Notes: generated by a model not told the origin, from the letters alone. 64,000 bases of DNA from an uncultured Sulfitobacter sp. (GCA_905182645.1 CAJJCJ010000002.1:62001-126000); one strand, 5' to 3'. Positions 37,164-46,297 are shown, numbered from the stretch's first letter. Numbers and translations are program-made.

Positions 37164-38888
37164 ATGAATATGAAAACTGCATTGATGGGCGCCGTAGCCG
37201 GCCTCGCATTCGCACCGATGGCATATGCCGACGGTCACGAAGGCGAGCGCGGACGTGACGGCGAGCTAAAAATCATCTATTGGCAAGCGCCATCCATCCT
37301 GAACCCATATCTGTCAGGTGGCACAAAGGATCTTGAATCCGCATCTATGGTCGTAGAGCCGCTTGCGCGCTATAACGACACAGGCGCATTGGTTCCATAC
37401 CTTGCTGCTGAAATCCCGACTGTCAGCAATGGCGGTGTGTCCGAGGATCTAACATCGATCACTTGGAAGCTGAAAGAAGGTCTACTTTGGTCTGATGGCA
37501 CTGCTGTCACATCCGCAGACGTGGCGTTCACGGCACAGTACTGCATGAACCCCGAAGGCGGTTGCGCACAAGCATCCAAGTTTGACGGCGTGCAATCTGT
37601 AGAAGCGATTGATGACCTGACTGTTAAAGTCACATTCGACAGCCCGAAGCCAAATCCATATGGCCCATTTGCTGGCGCGCAGTCCCCAATCATTCAAGCG
37701 GCACAGTTCGCTGATTGTCTGGGTGCAAAGGCACCTGAATGCACAGACGCCAACTTTGGCCCAATTGGCACAGGACCGTTTGTTGTTACAGACTTCCGCA
37801 CCAATGACGTTATCCAGATGGCTGCCAACGAAAACTTCCGCGTTGCAGGTCAACCTGCGTTCGCAACTGTGACCTTCAAAGGGGGCGGCGACGCAACTGC
37901 TGCTGGTCGTGCCGTTATGGAAACTGGCGAATTTGACTATGCTTGGAACATGCAGTTGGCACCGGACGTGCTTGCAGCAATGGCTGACGGCGGTGTTGGT
38001 ACACCAATCAGCGCGTTCGGCACACTTGTTGAGCGCCTTGAGATGAACCTGACAAACCCATCATCGGATCTGCCCGAGGGCGAGCGTGGCACAGTTGCAC
38101 ACCCGCACCCGTTCCTGTCCGAGTTTGACGTGCGTCATGCATTGTCCATGGCTATCGACCGCGAATTGCTGGTTGAAGTTGGCTACGGTCAGGCTGGCCG
38201 CCCGACATGTAACTTGGTTCCTGGTCCAGAAATCTATGCATCCACAGACAACACTGGTTGCCTGACTCAAGACATCGAAGGCGCAAAAGCGCTGCTGACC
38301 GGTGCTGGCTGGGTAGATAGCAATGGCGACGGCGTCCGTGAAAAAGACGGCGTTGAGCTGCGTATCTTGTACCAGACATCCACAAACGCTGTGCGTCAGG
38401 ATTTCCAAGCTCTGATCAAAGAGTGGTGGGGCGAAATTGGTGTAGAAACCGAACTTCGTAACCTTGATGCATCCGTGTTCTTTGGTGGTGATCCAGGTTC
38501 GCCTGACACGTTCCAAAAGTTCTATGCGGACGTGGAAATGTACGCCAACAACTTTGATGGCACTGATCCACAAGCCTATCTCGCAGCATATCGTTGTGGC
38601 GGCGAACCAAAGCCGTCCAGCCAGTGGCAGGGTGAAAACATCAACCGCTTCTGCGATCCAGCATATGACGCGCTGATCGACGAGTTGGGTGCAACTGCTG
38701 ATATCGGCAAGCGTGGCGATCTGATGCGCGAGATGAACAACATGCTGACACGTGACACGATGACAATCGTGCCACTGGTTGACCGTGGTCGTGTATCTGC
38801 AAAAGCCAACACACTTGGTGGCGTTGTTCTTAACACTTGGGATTCCGAGCTGTGGAACGTTGCTGACTGGTACCGCATGGGCGAATAA
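37164..38888 (+). CDS. ABC transporter substrate-binding protein, family 5 (peptide type)
   Basis: 574-residue periplasmic binding protein with a signal peptide cleaved after AYA (about residue 22). Family 5 features include LNPYLSGGTKDLESASM, the LKEGLLWSDGTAVTSADVAFT block and a long two-lobed body. It has six or so cysteines in pairs, consistent with periplasmic disulfides. Ligand is unknown: di-/oligopeptide or another amide. Good ribosome-binding site (AGGAGAG). Unusually, it follows the ATPase genes and precedes the permeases. Confidence 0.93.
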   Translation: MNMKTALMGAVAGLAFAPMAYADGHEGERGRDGELKIIYWQAPSILNPYLSGGTKDLESASMVVEPLARYNDTGALVPYLAAEIPTVSNGGVSEDLTSITWKLKEGLLWSDGTAVTSADVAFTAQYCMNPEGGCAQASKFDGVQSVEAIDDLTVKVTFDSPKPNPYGPFAGAQSPIIQAAQFADCLGAKAPECTDANFGPIGTGPFVVTDFRTNDVIQMAANENFRVAGQPAFATVTFKGGGDATAAGRAVMETGEFDYAWNMQLAPDVLAAMADGGVGTPISAFGTLVERLEMNLTNPSSDLPEGERGTVAHPHPFLSEFDVRHALSMAIDRELLVEVGYGQAGRPTCNLVPGPEIYASTDNTGCLTQDIEGAKALLTGAGWVDSNGDGVREKDGVELRILYQTSTNAVRQDFQALIKEWWGEIGVETELRNLDASVFFGGDPGSPDTFQKFYADVEMYANNFDGTDPQAYLAAYRCGGEPKPSSQWQGENINRFCDPAYDALIDELGATADIGKRGDLMREMNNMLTRDTMTIVPLVDRGRVSAKANTLGGVVLNTWDSELWNVADWYRMGE

Positions 38889-38898
38889 GCCTCTGACC

Positions 38899-38923
38899 AA
38901 GATGGGTTAAAACCCATCCTACG
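38899..38923 (-). repeat. Repeated palindrome (copy 2) after the binding-protein gene
   Basis: On the minus strand it reads with core GATGGGTTTTAACCCATC, an 8-bp stem (GATGGGTT/AACCCATC) with a 2-base centre. It differs from copy 1 (31152-31176) at one position of 25 and is in the opposite orientation. It lies 11 bases after the binding-protein stop and just before a second strong hairpin. Confidence 0.65.
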
Positions 38924-38925
38924 AT

Positions 38926-38952
38926 CGGAGGGCAGGTTTCCCCTGCCCTCCG
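38926..38952 (+). other. Strong stem-loop between binding-protein and permease genes
   Basis: CGGAGGGCAGG / CCTGCCCTCCG: a perfect 11-bp GC-rich stem with a 5-base loop (TTTCC), 38 bases before the first permease gene. No T run follows. Hairpins in this position commonly stabilise the abundant binding-protein transcript and reduce permease expression; that role is inferred. Confidence 0.6.
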
Positions 38953-38990
38953 TATTCCCCGCACACCGTTTTGTACCAAGGCGTCAACAC

Positions 38991-39998
38991 ATGCTTACCT
39001 TCACTATCCGCAGGTTACTTATGTCCATCCCGACGCTTTTGTTCATCGCGTTTGTTATCTTTATGCTGTTGGAGCTCGCTCCAGGCGACCCAATGTCTCA
39101 GATGCCGCTGACGATCCCGCCTGAAGTCAAAGAAAAGATGCGTCTAGCATTGGGATTAGGCGAACCTTGGTGGGTCCGTTTCCCGCTTTGGCTGAGGCAG
39201 TTTTTCATCGTCGAGCCGCAGTATTGGATTGATGCAATCTTCGGCACCAATTTTGCTGATGGTGCCCAGCGGATCATCTCGTTCCAGTCACGGTCTCCAG
39301 TATTCGACACAATCGCGCAGCGGCTGCCACAGACGTTGTGGGTTGTTGGGATGTCCTACATCGTTGGTGTGCTGATCGCCCTGCCGATCGGGATTATATC
39401 CGCCTACAAACAATATTCAGTGTTCGACCAAACCGGTACATTCGTATCGATGATTGGATTTTCGGTGCCGCCGTTTTTTAGTGGTGTGCTGCTGATCGTA
39501 ATCTTTTCAGTCCAACTAAAGTGGCTACCGTCAATCTATGACACCACCCATGTTGTGACCTCATGGGACAGCTTTGTGTTCCAGCTGCGTCAGATGATCA
39601 TGCCGGTCATGGTTTTGGCACTGCAGACAACCGCCCAAGTTAGCCGCTATATGCGTGCGTCCATGCTTGATAACCTGTCCCAAGATTATGTCCGCACTGC
39701 GCGCGCCAAGGGATTGTCCGAAAGCACGGTGGTCATGAAACATGTACTGCGCAATTCGATGATCCCTGTAGTCACCGTTATCGCGCTTGGCATCCCATCG
39801 ATCTTTGGTGGCGCGATCATCACCGAGCAGATTTTCAAGGTGAACGGCCTTGGGCAGCTGCTTATTATCGCCCTGCAAGGCAACGATATCCCCATGGTTA
39901 TGACGATCACCTTCCTGTTGGCGGTGCTGATCGTTGTGATGAACCTGATTGCCGATATTCTATACGGCGTGCTTGACCCAAGGATCCGCTATGACTGA
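38991..39998 (+). CDS. Peptide-type ABC transporter permease (OppB/DppB type)
   Basis: First permease of the importer, 335 residues, about six transmembrane helices with an N-terminal periplasmic loop. The EAA motif that meets the ATPase is in YVRTARAKGLSESTVVMKHVLRN (about 225-250). The start at 38991 gives the usual N-terminus MLTFTIRRLLMSIPTLL. It overlaps the second permease by 8 bases. Confidence 0.93.
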   Translation: MLTFTIRRLLMSIPTLLFIAFVIFMLLELAPGDPMSQMPLTIPPEVKEKMRLALGLGEPWWVRFPLWLRQFFIVEPQYWIDAIFGTNFADGAQRIISFQSRSPVFDTIAQRLPQTLWVVGMSYIVGVLIALPIGIISAYKQYSVFDQTGTFVSMIGFSVPPFFSGVLLIVIFSVQLKWLPSIYDTTHVVTSWDSFVFQLRQMIMPVMVLALQTTAQVSRYMRASMLDNLSQDYVRTARAKGLSESTVVMKHVLRNSMIPVVTVIALGIPSIFGGAIITEQIFKVNGLGQLLIIALQGNDIPMVMTITFLLAVLIVVMNLIADILYGVLDPRIRYD

Positions 39999-40935
39999 TA
40001 ACACCTTGGAAATGAACGAAAAACCGCGCAGCCAGTGGTTGGACGTTTGGGATCAATTCCGGACGCATAAGGGTGCCGTTCTTGGACTTGGGTTTCTGAT
40101 TTTTATCACGCTATTTTGCACTGTTGGCCCGCTGATTTGGGACGTGGATGCGGCCAAGCTGAACATCCGCAATAAAAACATCCGGCCAATCTATATGGCG
40201 CTGTTTGATAGTGGCGCAAAAGTCAGTTGGAGCAACCCGATGGGGTCCGACAACCTTGGGCGCGATATAATGGCGAACATCATGCAAGGCGGGCGTATTT
40301 CGCTTGCTGTTGGCTGGACTGCGATGATCTTGGCCCTGCTGATTGGTACGACCGTCGGTGTGCTTTCGGGCTATTTCAAACGGCTTGACGGGTTGCTGAT
40401 GCGCTTTACTGACCTGGTGCTGGCGTTGCCGCTGCTACCACTGTTGTTGGTGATGATGCTGTTGTTCCGCGACCCGCTACGCAGCACATTTGGACCTGAA
40501 CAAGGTATCTTTATTCTGATTGTCACGGGCATCGGGATCACGAGCTGGATGCAGACTGCGCGCATTGTGCGCGGCGATGTTATGGCTCTGAAAGAACGCG
40601 AATTTGTGCTGGCCGCGCGGTCCATCGGGACCCCAGCGCGGCGCATGATCACACGGCACCTGCTGCCTAACGTGATGTCACCAATTATGGTGTCCGCGAC
40701 GCTTGGGCTTGCAACCGCGATCATCACAGAAAGCGCGTTGTCGTTTCTTGGGCTGGGCTTTCCATCGGATTTCCCGACATGGGGGAAAATCCTGTTTGAT
40801 AGCGTCGACCGGATGACGTCGTTCCCAGAGCGGGTGATCTGGCCGGGCCTTGCGATTTCACTGACCGTTTTGTCGGTAAACTACATTGGTGACGGGCTAC
40901 GTGACGCATTAGACCCACGCATTCGCGGGCTTTAA
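39991..40935 (+). CDS. Peptide-type ABC transporter permease (OppC/DppC type)
   Basis: Second permease, 314 residues from the ATG at 39991. N-terminal cytoplasmic segment (SQWLDVWDQFRTHKGAVLG), about six transmembrane helices and the EAA motif around REFVLAARSIGTPARRMITRHLLPN. It completes the five-protein importer. The 3' end overlaps the convergent DUF3422 gene by four bases. Confidence 0.93.
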   Translation: MTDNTLEMNEKPRSQWLDVWDQFRTHKGAVLGLGFLIFITLFCTVGPLIWDVDAAKLNIRNKNIRPIYMALFDSGAKVSWSNPMGSDNLGRDIMANIMQGGRISLAVGWTAMILALLIGTTVGVLSGYFKRLDGLLMRFTDLVLALPLLPLLLVMMLLFRDPLRSTFGPEQGIFILIVTGIGITSWMQTARIVRGDVMALKEREFVLAARSIGTPARRMITRHLLPNVMSPIMVSATLGLATAIITESALSFLGLGFPSDFPTWGKILFDSVDRMTSFPERVIWPGLAISLTVLSVNYIGDGLRDALDPRIRGL

Positions 40936-42200
40936 TGCATCTTGCGGTGTATTCGCTGGATCAGTAGCCAAACGACGATCAACACGACCGGTGTGACCCC
41001 CGCGGCAAGCATTGTTTTGCTGACGCCATAGGCCATTTCCACCGGTCCAAGGACGTATAGCGCAAGACTGACTGCGTAGTAGCTGATCGCGACGACTGAA
41101 AGTCCCTCGACGGTGCGTTGCAATCGTAATTGTAGATCAGCGCGTTTGTCCATCGACGTCAGCAAATCTTGGTTTTGGGCAGAGCGTTCAACATCAACGC
41201 GGGTCCGCAAAAGATCAGATGCGCGCGCCGCCCTGTCGGTCAAACTTTGCAGCCGACTTTGGGTCGATTCCACCGTACGCATCGCCGGATCAAAGCGGCG
41301 CATCATGAATTCACCAAACGTTTGGCGGCCCAAGAACCGTTCTTCACGCAGGATAAAAATACGTTGATTTACAATGGCTTCATAGGCGCGCGTGGCACCA
41401 AACCTGTATGCAGATTGCGCCACCGCATGTTCCAACACCGCCGAAGTCTGCAAAAGTTGGCGCAGGGTTTCATCGGACTTGAGCGTGTCGCTGTTTAGCT
41501 CGGCCACCAAGGACGACAGTTGCTTATCTAACGTCAAAAGCTCTGGTCCCATGTCGCGAACCTTAGCCAGTCCGAGCATCGCCATGGCCTTATAAGTTTC
41601 GATCTCGCACAGGCGTTGCACGACTCGGCCAATCCGCCGTCCACCTGTTTCTGGGCCTGCAAAAACTGCCATGCGCATGTGCCCCGCGGGATCAATCCGA
41701 AAATCGGATGCAACGACCAGTTCGTCTTCTAGCACACGGGCAATTGCCAAACTTTCGGGCACAAACCATTGATTTGTTTTATCAATAATACGACCGTCAC
41801 CGTCGCGTGTTTCGACACGGATCAACGCGCTTGTGATCCGCTGGCCAGGGGCGGACTGCAGCCAGTCATCAGGAAACATTGCAAAGGTAGACACGTCAAA
41901 TGGCGGAATCGCGTTTCCGTCGCCAAAAATTGTGTAGGTCACAAACTCAGAATGGCTTTCCCATTTGAGCATATGCTTGCCGATTTGGCCGGAATAATGG
42001 GTCGCATCCGGTTGCGGATGTGGCGCGCCATAGCGGTCCAAAAGTGCGATAAGATGGGTCCGTTCGGCGGCCCGATCAGGTGTCTGAGACGTGATCGCCA
42101 GATAGGCCGCACGCGACGGCGCGTTCAGCGTTGGGAACGGCCTTGCATGCAATTCATTCGCCATTGCATAGCGCAGTGGATGATCTGAAATTGATGTCAT
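40932..42200 (-). CDS. DUF3422 family membrane protein
   Basis: 422 residues from the ATG at 42200 (MTSISDHPLRYAMANELHARP). The signature YAMANELHARPFP starts the protein; a long alpha-helical, probably coiled-coil region (about 230-360) precedes two C-terminal transmembrane helices (VVAISYYAVSLALYVLGPVE and VTPVVLIVVWLLIQRI). The family is widespread in proteobacteria and uncharacterised. It is alone, with an AT-rich 110-base gap upstream. Confidence 0.85.
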   Translation of the reverse strand: MTSISDHPLRYAMANELHARPFPTLNAPSRAAYLAITSQTPDRAAERTHLIALLDRYGAPHPQPDATHYSGQIGKHMLKWESHSEFVTYTIFGDGNAIPPFDVSTFAMFPDDWLQSAPGQRITSALIRVETRDGDGRIIDKTNQWFVPESLAIARVLEDELVVASDFRIDPAGHMRMAVFAGPETGGRRIGRVVQRLCEIETYKAMAMLGLAKVRDMGPELLTLDKQLSSLVAELNSDTLKSDETLRQLLQTSAVLEHAVAQSAYRFGATRAYEAIVNQRIFILREERFLGRQTFGEFMMRRFDPAMRTVESTQSRLQSLTDRAARASDLLRTRVDVERSAQNQDLLTSMDKRADLQLRLQRTVEGLSVVAISYYAVSLALYVLGPVEMAYGVSKTMLAAGVTPVVLIVVWLLIQRIHRKMH

Positions 42201-42310
42201 TGATAGTGGTCCCACAAATATTTTTGTAAGGCCACACTAGTTATTTCTGCGCCCCTGTAAATAAAAAATTGTTTAGTAACAGATATTTACCAGAATACAT
42301 TTGTATACCG

Positions 42311-43483
42311 TTAGATGGCTACCACTGCCAGCGGCGGAAAACCGTTAAAGCAAACGCTAGAATATGTCGACGTGTAGGCGCCTGTGTTTCGGATCAAAAC
42401 ACGGTCGCCAGATTTTAGGGACATCGGCATCATCATTGGGCGTTTTTCGTACAACACATCGACGCTGTCGCATGACGGGCCAGCCAAGATGCACGGACCC
42501 ATCGCGTCGGCGTCTTTTGTGGTCTCAAACTGGTACCGAATTGCCTCGCCTTCGGTTTCGGCCAAGCCAGAGAAACGGCCGATATCAAGATAGACCCAGC
42601 GGTGCATATCGCGGTCAGATTTACGTGATACGAGCATGACTTCTGCGACGATCACACCCGCCTCTGCGACAAGGCCGCGACCCGGTTCTGCCATGATGGT
42701 GGCCACGTCGCCAAAGCGGGCTGTGACCTGCGCCATGACGTCTGTCGCATAGGCTGTTGGCGCCTCGATTGCTTCGCCATAGAACGCTGGGAACCCGCCG
42801 CCGATGTTGAGCAATGTTAGGTCGTATCCTGCATCTTTTGCCGCATCCCAGATGTCTGCAAGCGCGTCGAGAGACGGTGCCCACATCGCTGCTTGGCGGG
42901 TCTGAGATCCAACGTGAAACGAGAACCCAACAGGGTCTAGACCAAGCAATTTTGCATAACCAAGTAGGTGGATTGCGGTGTCACGGTCGCAGCCAAATTT
43001 GCGCGACAAAGGCCAGTCTGCTTGGGATACTTCGACGATCAGGCGGATGTAAACCTGCGCACCAGGTGCGTTTTGTGCAATCTTTTCAATCTCTTCATCT
43101 GCGTCTGCCGAAAATAGCGTGATCCCTTGTGCGTGCGCCCATGCGATGTCGGATGACCGTTTGATCGTGTTGCCGAATGACACATGCGCAGGGTCGGCGC
43201 CGTGGCTTAGACACAGGGCAATCTCGGCTTTTGATGCTGCATCAAAATGCGACCCGAGGGCGACAAGACGCGCGATGATTTCATCGGCTGGATTGGCTTT
43301 CACGGCGTAGTGGATAGACGCGCGGCCAAGGCCTGCGGCAAGCGCGCGGTACTTGGCTTCGACGCGGTCCACGTCGATCACAAGAGTCGGTTGATCAAAG
43401 GTATTTGCGGCGCAAAATGCGTCCAAGCGAGAGGGCATAGCAATAGGGTTTGACGCCACGAATGGCGATGCATGTACAGTCAT
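42311..43483 (-). CDS. Group IV (alanine-racemase-fold) ornithine/lysine-type decarboxylase
   Basis: PLP enzyme expected to decarboxylate ornithine (or lysine) to putrescine (or cadaverine). 390 residues from the ATG at 43483. PLP lysine K62 (YAVKANP), HVGSQ and GGGFPAFY motifs, PLP-phosphate loop AEPGRGLVAEAG, catalytic Cys338 (GPSCDSVDVLY), and GAYTSTYSSVCFNGF at the end. The fold is that of eukaryotic ODC, common in alphaproteobacteria. A structured leader with a short uORF precedes it. Confidence 0.9.
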   Translation of the reverse strand: MTVHASPFVASNPIAMPSRLDAFCAANTFDQPTLVIDVDRVEAKYRALAAGLGRASIHYAVKANPADEIIARLVALGSHFDAASKAEIALCLSHGADPAHVSFGNTIKRSSDIAWAHAQGITLFSADADEEIEKIAQNAPGAQVYIRLIVEVSQADWPLSRKFGCDRDTAIHLLGYAKLLGLDPVGFSFHVGSQTRQAAMWAPSLDALADIWDAAKDAGYDLTLLNIGGGFPAFYGEAIEAPTAYATDVMAQVTARFGDVATIMAEPGRGLVAEAGVIVAEVMLVSRKSDRDMHRWVYLDIGRFSGLAETEGEAIRYQFETTKDADAMGPCILAGPSCDSVDVLYEKRPMMMPMSLKSGDRVLIRNTGAYTSTYSSVCFNGFPPLAVVAI

Positions 43484-43509
43484 CTGACTACTCCAAAAGA
43501 CTCGGCCAT
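43480..43509 (-). CDS. 9-codon upstream ORF overlapping the decarboxylase start
   Basis: ATG at 43509 reads MAESFGVVR and stops at TGA 43482-43480, sharing ATGA with the decarboxylase start. The ribosome-binding site of the decarboxylase (GGAG near 43490) lies inside it. The same frame is open much further upstream (80 codons from 43722). Translation of this uORF could control the downstream start by coupling. Too short to judge by coding statistics. Confidence 0.35.
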   Translation of the reverse strand: MAESFGVVR

Positions 43510-43640
43510 AAGAGTGGGGTTCTGCCCACAAAAGAGACCGCTCAGTTCCAAGGGAGAAGTTACCGTCGCTACGTAAACACGAGTGATGACTGTCACCGGC
43601 CAGAGGCGCGTGCGTTGGCTTCTATATGCGCCCACATAGG
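43484..43640 (-). promoter_or_regulatory. Structured 5' leader of the decarboxylase, candidate speF RNA motif
   Basis: The minus-strand leader contains a GTGGG/CCCAC hairpin (near 43515-43530) enclosed by a CGGTC/GGCCG stem, with the anti-ribosome-binding-type segment CTTCTCCC a little upstream and GGAG just before the ATG. The speF leader motif is known upstream of alphaproteobacterial ornithine decarboxylases of this same family, and the layout fits. I could not compare it with the Rfam model, so the boundaries and class are provisional. Confidence 0.45.
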
Positions 43641-43773
43641 CCAATTTTGGATTCGTGCAATGCCTAAAATGCAGGACACTGAAAATTGTTTTCACCCCGA
43701 CATTTCCGTGTAATTTTTGCATAAGTTTTGCGTAAGTTTTGCATATGCCAAATTTGCCCGCTACACCGCGCCC

Positions 43774-44316
43774 ATGTCTCAGCTTATTTTGCTTAATAAA
43801 CCGTTTGGCGTGTTGTCCCAGTTCACGGATACCAAAAGCCCGACAACCCGCCCGACCCTGTCAGCCTATGTCGATGTGCCTGCCGTTTATCCCGCAGGCC
43901 GTTTGGACCGCGATAGCGAAGGGTTGTTGCTGTTGACGGATGACGGCCCGTTGCAGGCCAAAATATCGGACCCAAAGCACAAGATGGCAAAGACGTATTA
44001 CGTGCAGGTTGAAGGTGCACCTACGGATGCAAACTTACAGCCGTTACGCGATGGGGTCACGTTGAAAGACGGACTGACGCGCCCTGCAAAGGTTCATCTG
44101 ATTGATCCGCCCGCGCTGTGGGACCGCGACCCGCCTGTCCGTTTTCGCAAGTCCGTGCCAGATGCGTGGATCGAGGTCACGATATCAGAGGGCCGCAACC
44201 GCCAAGTCCGCCGCATGACCGCGCATGTCGGATTTCCGACGCTGCGGTTGGTCCGCTGGCGCATTGGGAGTTGGACGTTGGATGGGATAGCCAGTGGGGC
44301 GTGGGTGCGCGGTTAG
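43774..44316 (+). CDS. rluE: Pseudouridine synthase, RluE-like (RsuA family)
   Basis: 180 residues from the ATG at 43774 (MSQLILLNKPFGVLSQF). The catalytic Asp45 is in AGRLDRDSEGLLLL and the ILLNKP and RNRQVRRMTAHVGFPTLRL blocks are those of the RluE/RsuA family. No N-terminal S4 domain is present, as in RluE, which modifies U2457 of 23S rRNA. Close paralogues (RluF, RluB) have an S4 domain, so RluE is the best match. Confidence 0.87.
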   Translation: MSQLILLNKPFGVLSQFTDTKSPTTRPTLSAYVDVPAVYPAGRLDRDSEGLLLLTDDGPLQAKISDPKHKMAKTYYVQVEGAPTDANLQPLRDGVTLKDGLTRPAKVHLIDPPALWDRDPPVRFRKSVPDAWIEVTISEGRNRQVRRMTAHVGFPTLRLVRWRIGSWTLDGIASGAWVRG

Positions 44317-44537
44317 CGAGTGCAGATGTCGGCGGACATATCGCGATTTCCCCGCCATCCTCGTGCGGCACATTCAGTTGTGACTTGCGCGCCAATGCCC
44401 GCGTGGGGTTTAACACACTCTAAGGCGCGTTCCTGTTGCAAACACGGAAAGATGGTTTCAGACCATACGGATCGGTACCGAAGCGGGCGCCAGCTTATAC
44501 CTGTTATAGTTCATATCTCTGACAGAAAGTTTGGCCC

Positions 44538-45668
44538 GTGGAAAATCCACATCCGCTTCAATTCCTGATTGAAATAGCAGGGGCCGCGGCCCTCCTTATC
44601 TGGGCTGTCCGATTGGTCCGCACCGGTGTCGAGCGCGGCTTTGCAGCGCCCTTACGGATCTGGTTGCGCCATTCCGCTAAGAACCGCCTGTTGGCGGCAA
44701 CTTCAGGTATGGGGGCTGCGGTATTTTTACAAAGTTCAACTGCGGTGGCGGTTTTGGTGTCCAACTTTGTGGCCAAGGGCGGTGTCGCGACGGCCGTTGG
44801 TTTGACTATCTTGTTAGGGGCAGACGTCGGCTCGGCAATTTTCACGCAGCTTTTGATGGTGCGCCAACCAATCTTGATCCCACTTTTGCTTTTAATTGGT
44901 GTCGTTATTTTCATGCGTGACAGCGCCAATACCCGCCAAATTGGCCGTATCCTTATCGGGCTTGCACTTATTTTTGTGTTATTGGATATGATCCTTGCCG
45001 CGACGGGGCCATTGGTGGCCAATCCCAGCACGCGGATCACCATGGCATACCTTGGGCGGAATCTGGTGAAGGCGTTCGTTTTGGGTGCCGGTTTTGCTTG
45101 GGTTGTGCATTCAAGTGTCGCAGCCGTTTTGTTGTTTGTCACATTGGCAGCACAAGCCGTGCTGCCAGTTCAAGCAGCTGTAGCAATGATCCTTGGTGCA
45201 AATCTGGGTGGGGCGTTCATTGCCTATGTGTTGACGTTGTCCGCACCGTTGTCATCGCGCCGGATGGTTGTCGCTAACCTTGTTTTGCGCGGTGGTGGTG
45301 CCATTCTGGCGACCTTGCTTATTGTTGCGTTACCCGATCTGCTGGCGCGTCTGGGGTCGACCCCTGCGCGACAATCCATCAAAGCGCATCTGGTTTTCAA
45401 TCTGGTTCTGGCCGCCATTGCATTGCCGTTTGTCGGGGTGCTGACCGCTGTATTAACGCGCCTGATGCCGGATAAGGCCAAAGAGGATAAGGCGCTTTTG
45501 ACGGTCCCTACCCTAGATCCAAACGCTTTGGAACGACCGCAACCTGCCTTGGATTGTGCGGCGCGTGAATTGCTGGGGATGGGGCAAAAAATCGAACATA
45601 TGCTGATGTCAGTCGAACCGCTTTATGACACTTGGAATGGTGTCACTGCGAAAACGATCCGCGATTAA
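44538..45668 (+). CDS. Na/Pi cotransporter family protein, C-terminally truncated
   Basis: 376 residues from a GTG at 44538. Two repeats of the Na/Pi symporter (NptA/PNaS) fold are intact, each with a QSST/SSVA-type motif (VFLQSSTAVAVLVSNF near 63-78 and VVHSSVAAVLLF near 190-201), plus about nine transmembrane helices. The frame then enters the cytoplasmic PhoU-like domain (MLMSVEPLYDTWNG) and stops early at TAA 45666-45668. The remaining PhoU part is a pseudogene downstream. Phosphate transport may remain; regulation by the PhoU tail is probably lost. Confidence 0.85.
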   Translation: MENPHPLQFLIEIAGAAALLIWAVRLVRTGVERGFAAPLRIWLRHSAKNRLLAATSGMGAAVFLQSSTAVAVLVSNFVAKGGVATAVGLTILLGADVGSAIFTQLLMVRQPILIPLLLLIGVVIFMRDSANTRQIGRILIGLALIFVLLDMILAATGPLVANPSTRITMAYLGRNLVKAFVLGAGFAWVVHSSVAAVLLFVTLAAQAVLPVQAAVAMILGANLGGAFIAYVLTLSAPLSSRRMVVANLVLRGGGAILATLLIVALPDLLARLGSTPARQSIKAHLVFNLVLAAIALPFVGVLTAVLTRLMPDKAKEDKALLTVPTLDPNALERPQPALDCAARELLGMGQKIEHMLMSVEPLYDTWNGVTAKTIRD

Positions 45669-46175
45669 GACGATGCACCTTGATGTAAAGCTCTACTTAG
45701 CGCAGTTGGGGCGGACGGGTCTGGACGAGGGTCTTGGTCGTCGGTAGATGGAACTTGCGTCGATTTCCTCCAGCCTTGATTCCGCATCTGATGCCATTGC
45801 TCGGGTCATGTTGGAGCTGGCCAAGCGGCTCGACGCGCAAAAATTACAGTTTCCCCTAAATGTTGTGAAGAAATCGGTGACTTTTCGGACCGTGTGCAAA
45901 GCAATGTTCAACTGGCCCTGAATGTTATGATGAATCAAAATCTGGCCGAAGCCTGTGAGCTTGTCGCCGCCAAAGAAAAGATCCACAAAGTCGAACAGAA
46001 GTTACAGCGAAATCATATTGGTCGTCTACGCGACGGGTTGGCCGAGAGTATCGAGACCAGTAATATCCACCAACAGACGCTGCGCGCTCTTAAGCAAATC
46101 CACACCGCTTTCTCGATGGTCGGATATCCAATTCTGCTGAAATCCTGTGACCTGCTAAAAAGCAAGTTAACCTAA
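45669..46175 (+). pseudogene. Degenerate PhoU-like C-terminal domain of the Na/Pi cotransporter
   Basis: The domain continues past the stop in pieces. A second frame from 45673 reads MHLDVKLYLAQLG ... LGRR, is cut by TAG at 45745, resumes MELASISSSLDSASDAIARV ... LDAQKLQF, and is lost near 45855-45864. The original frame then returns with CEEIGDFSDRVQSNVQLALN ... LKSCDLLKSKLT and a proper TAA at 46175. So there are two frameshifts and one nonsense codon within 200 bases, which is genuine decay rather than one sequencing slip. Confidence 0.8.
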
Positions 46176-46297
46176 AGCGACTATTCAATTTGCGATAGTA
46201 TGCCGATTACTATATTTTCGGCTGAATTTACCTGAGTTGATAAAGAGCGCGCAGGTTGGTTCACGCCATCACAGGAACGTGGGTGGGGTTACCGGCA

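Noticed and set aside
38061..38900. 279-codon minus-strand ORF opposite the binding-protein gene
   Set aside because: Antisense shadow of a gene with signal peptide, ribosome-binding site and family motifs; its product has no domain-like features.
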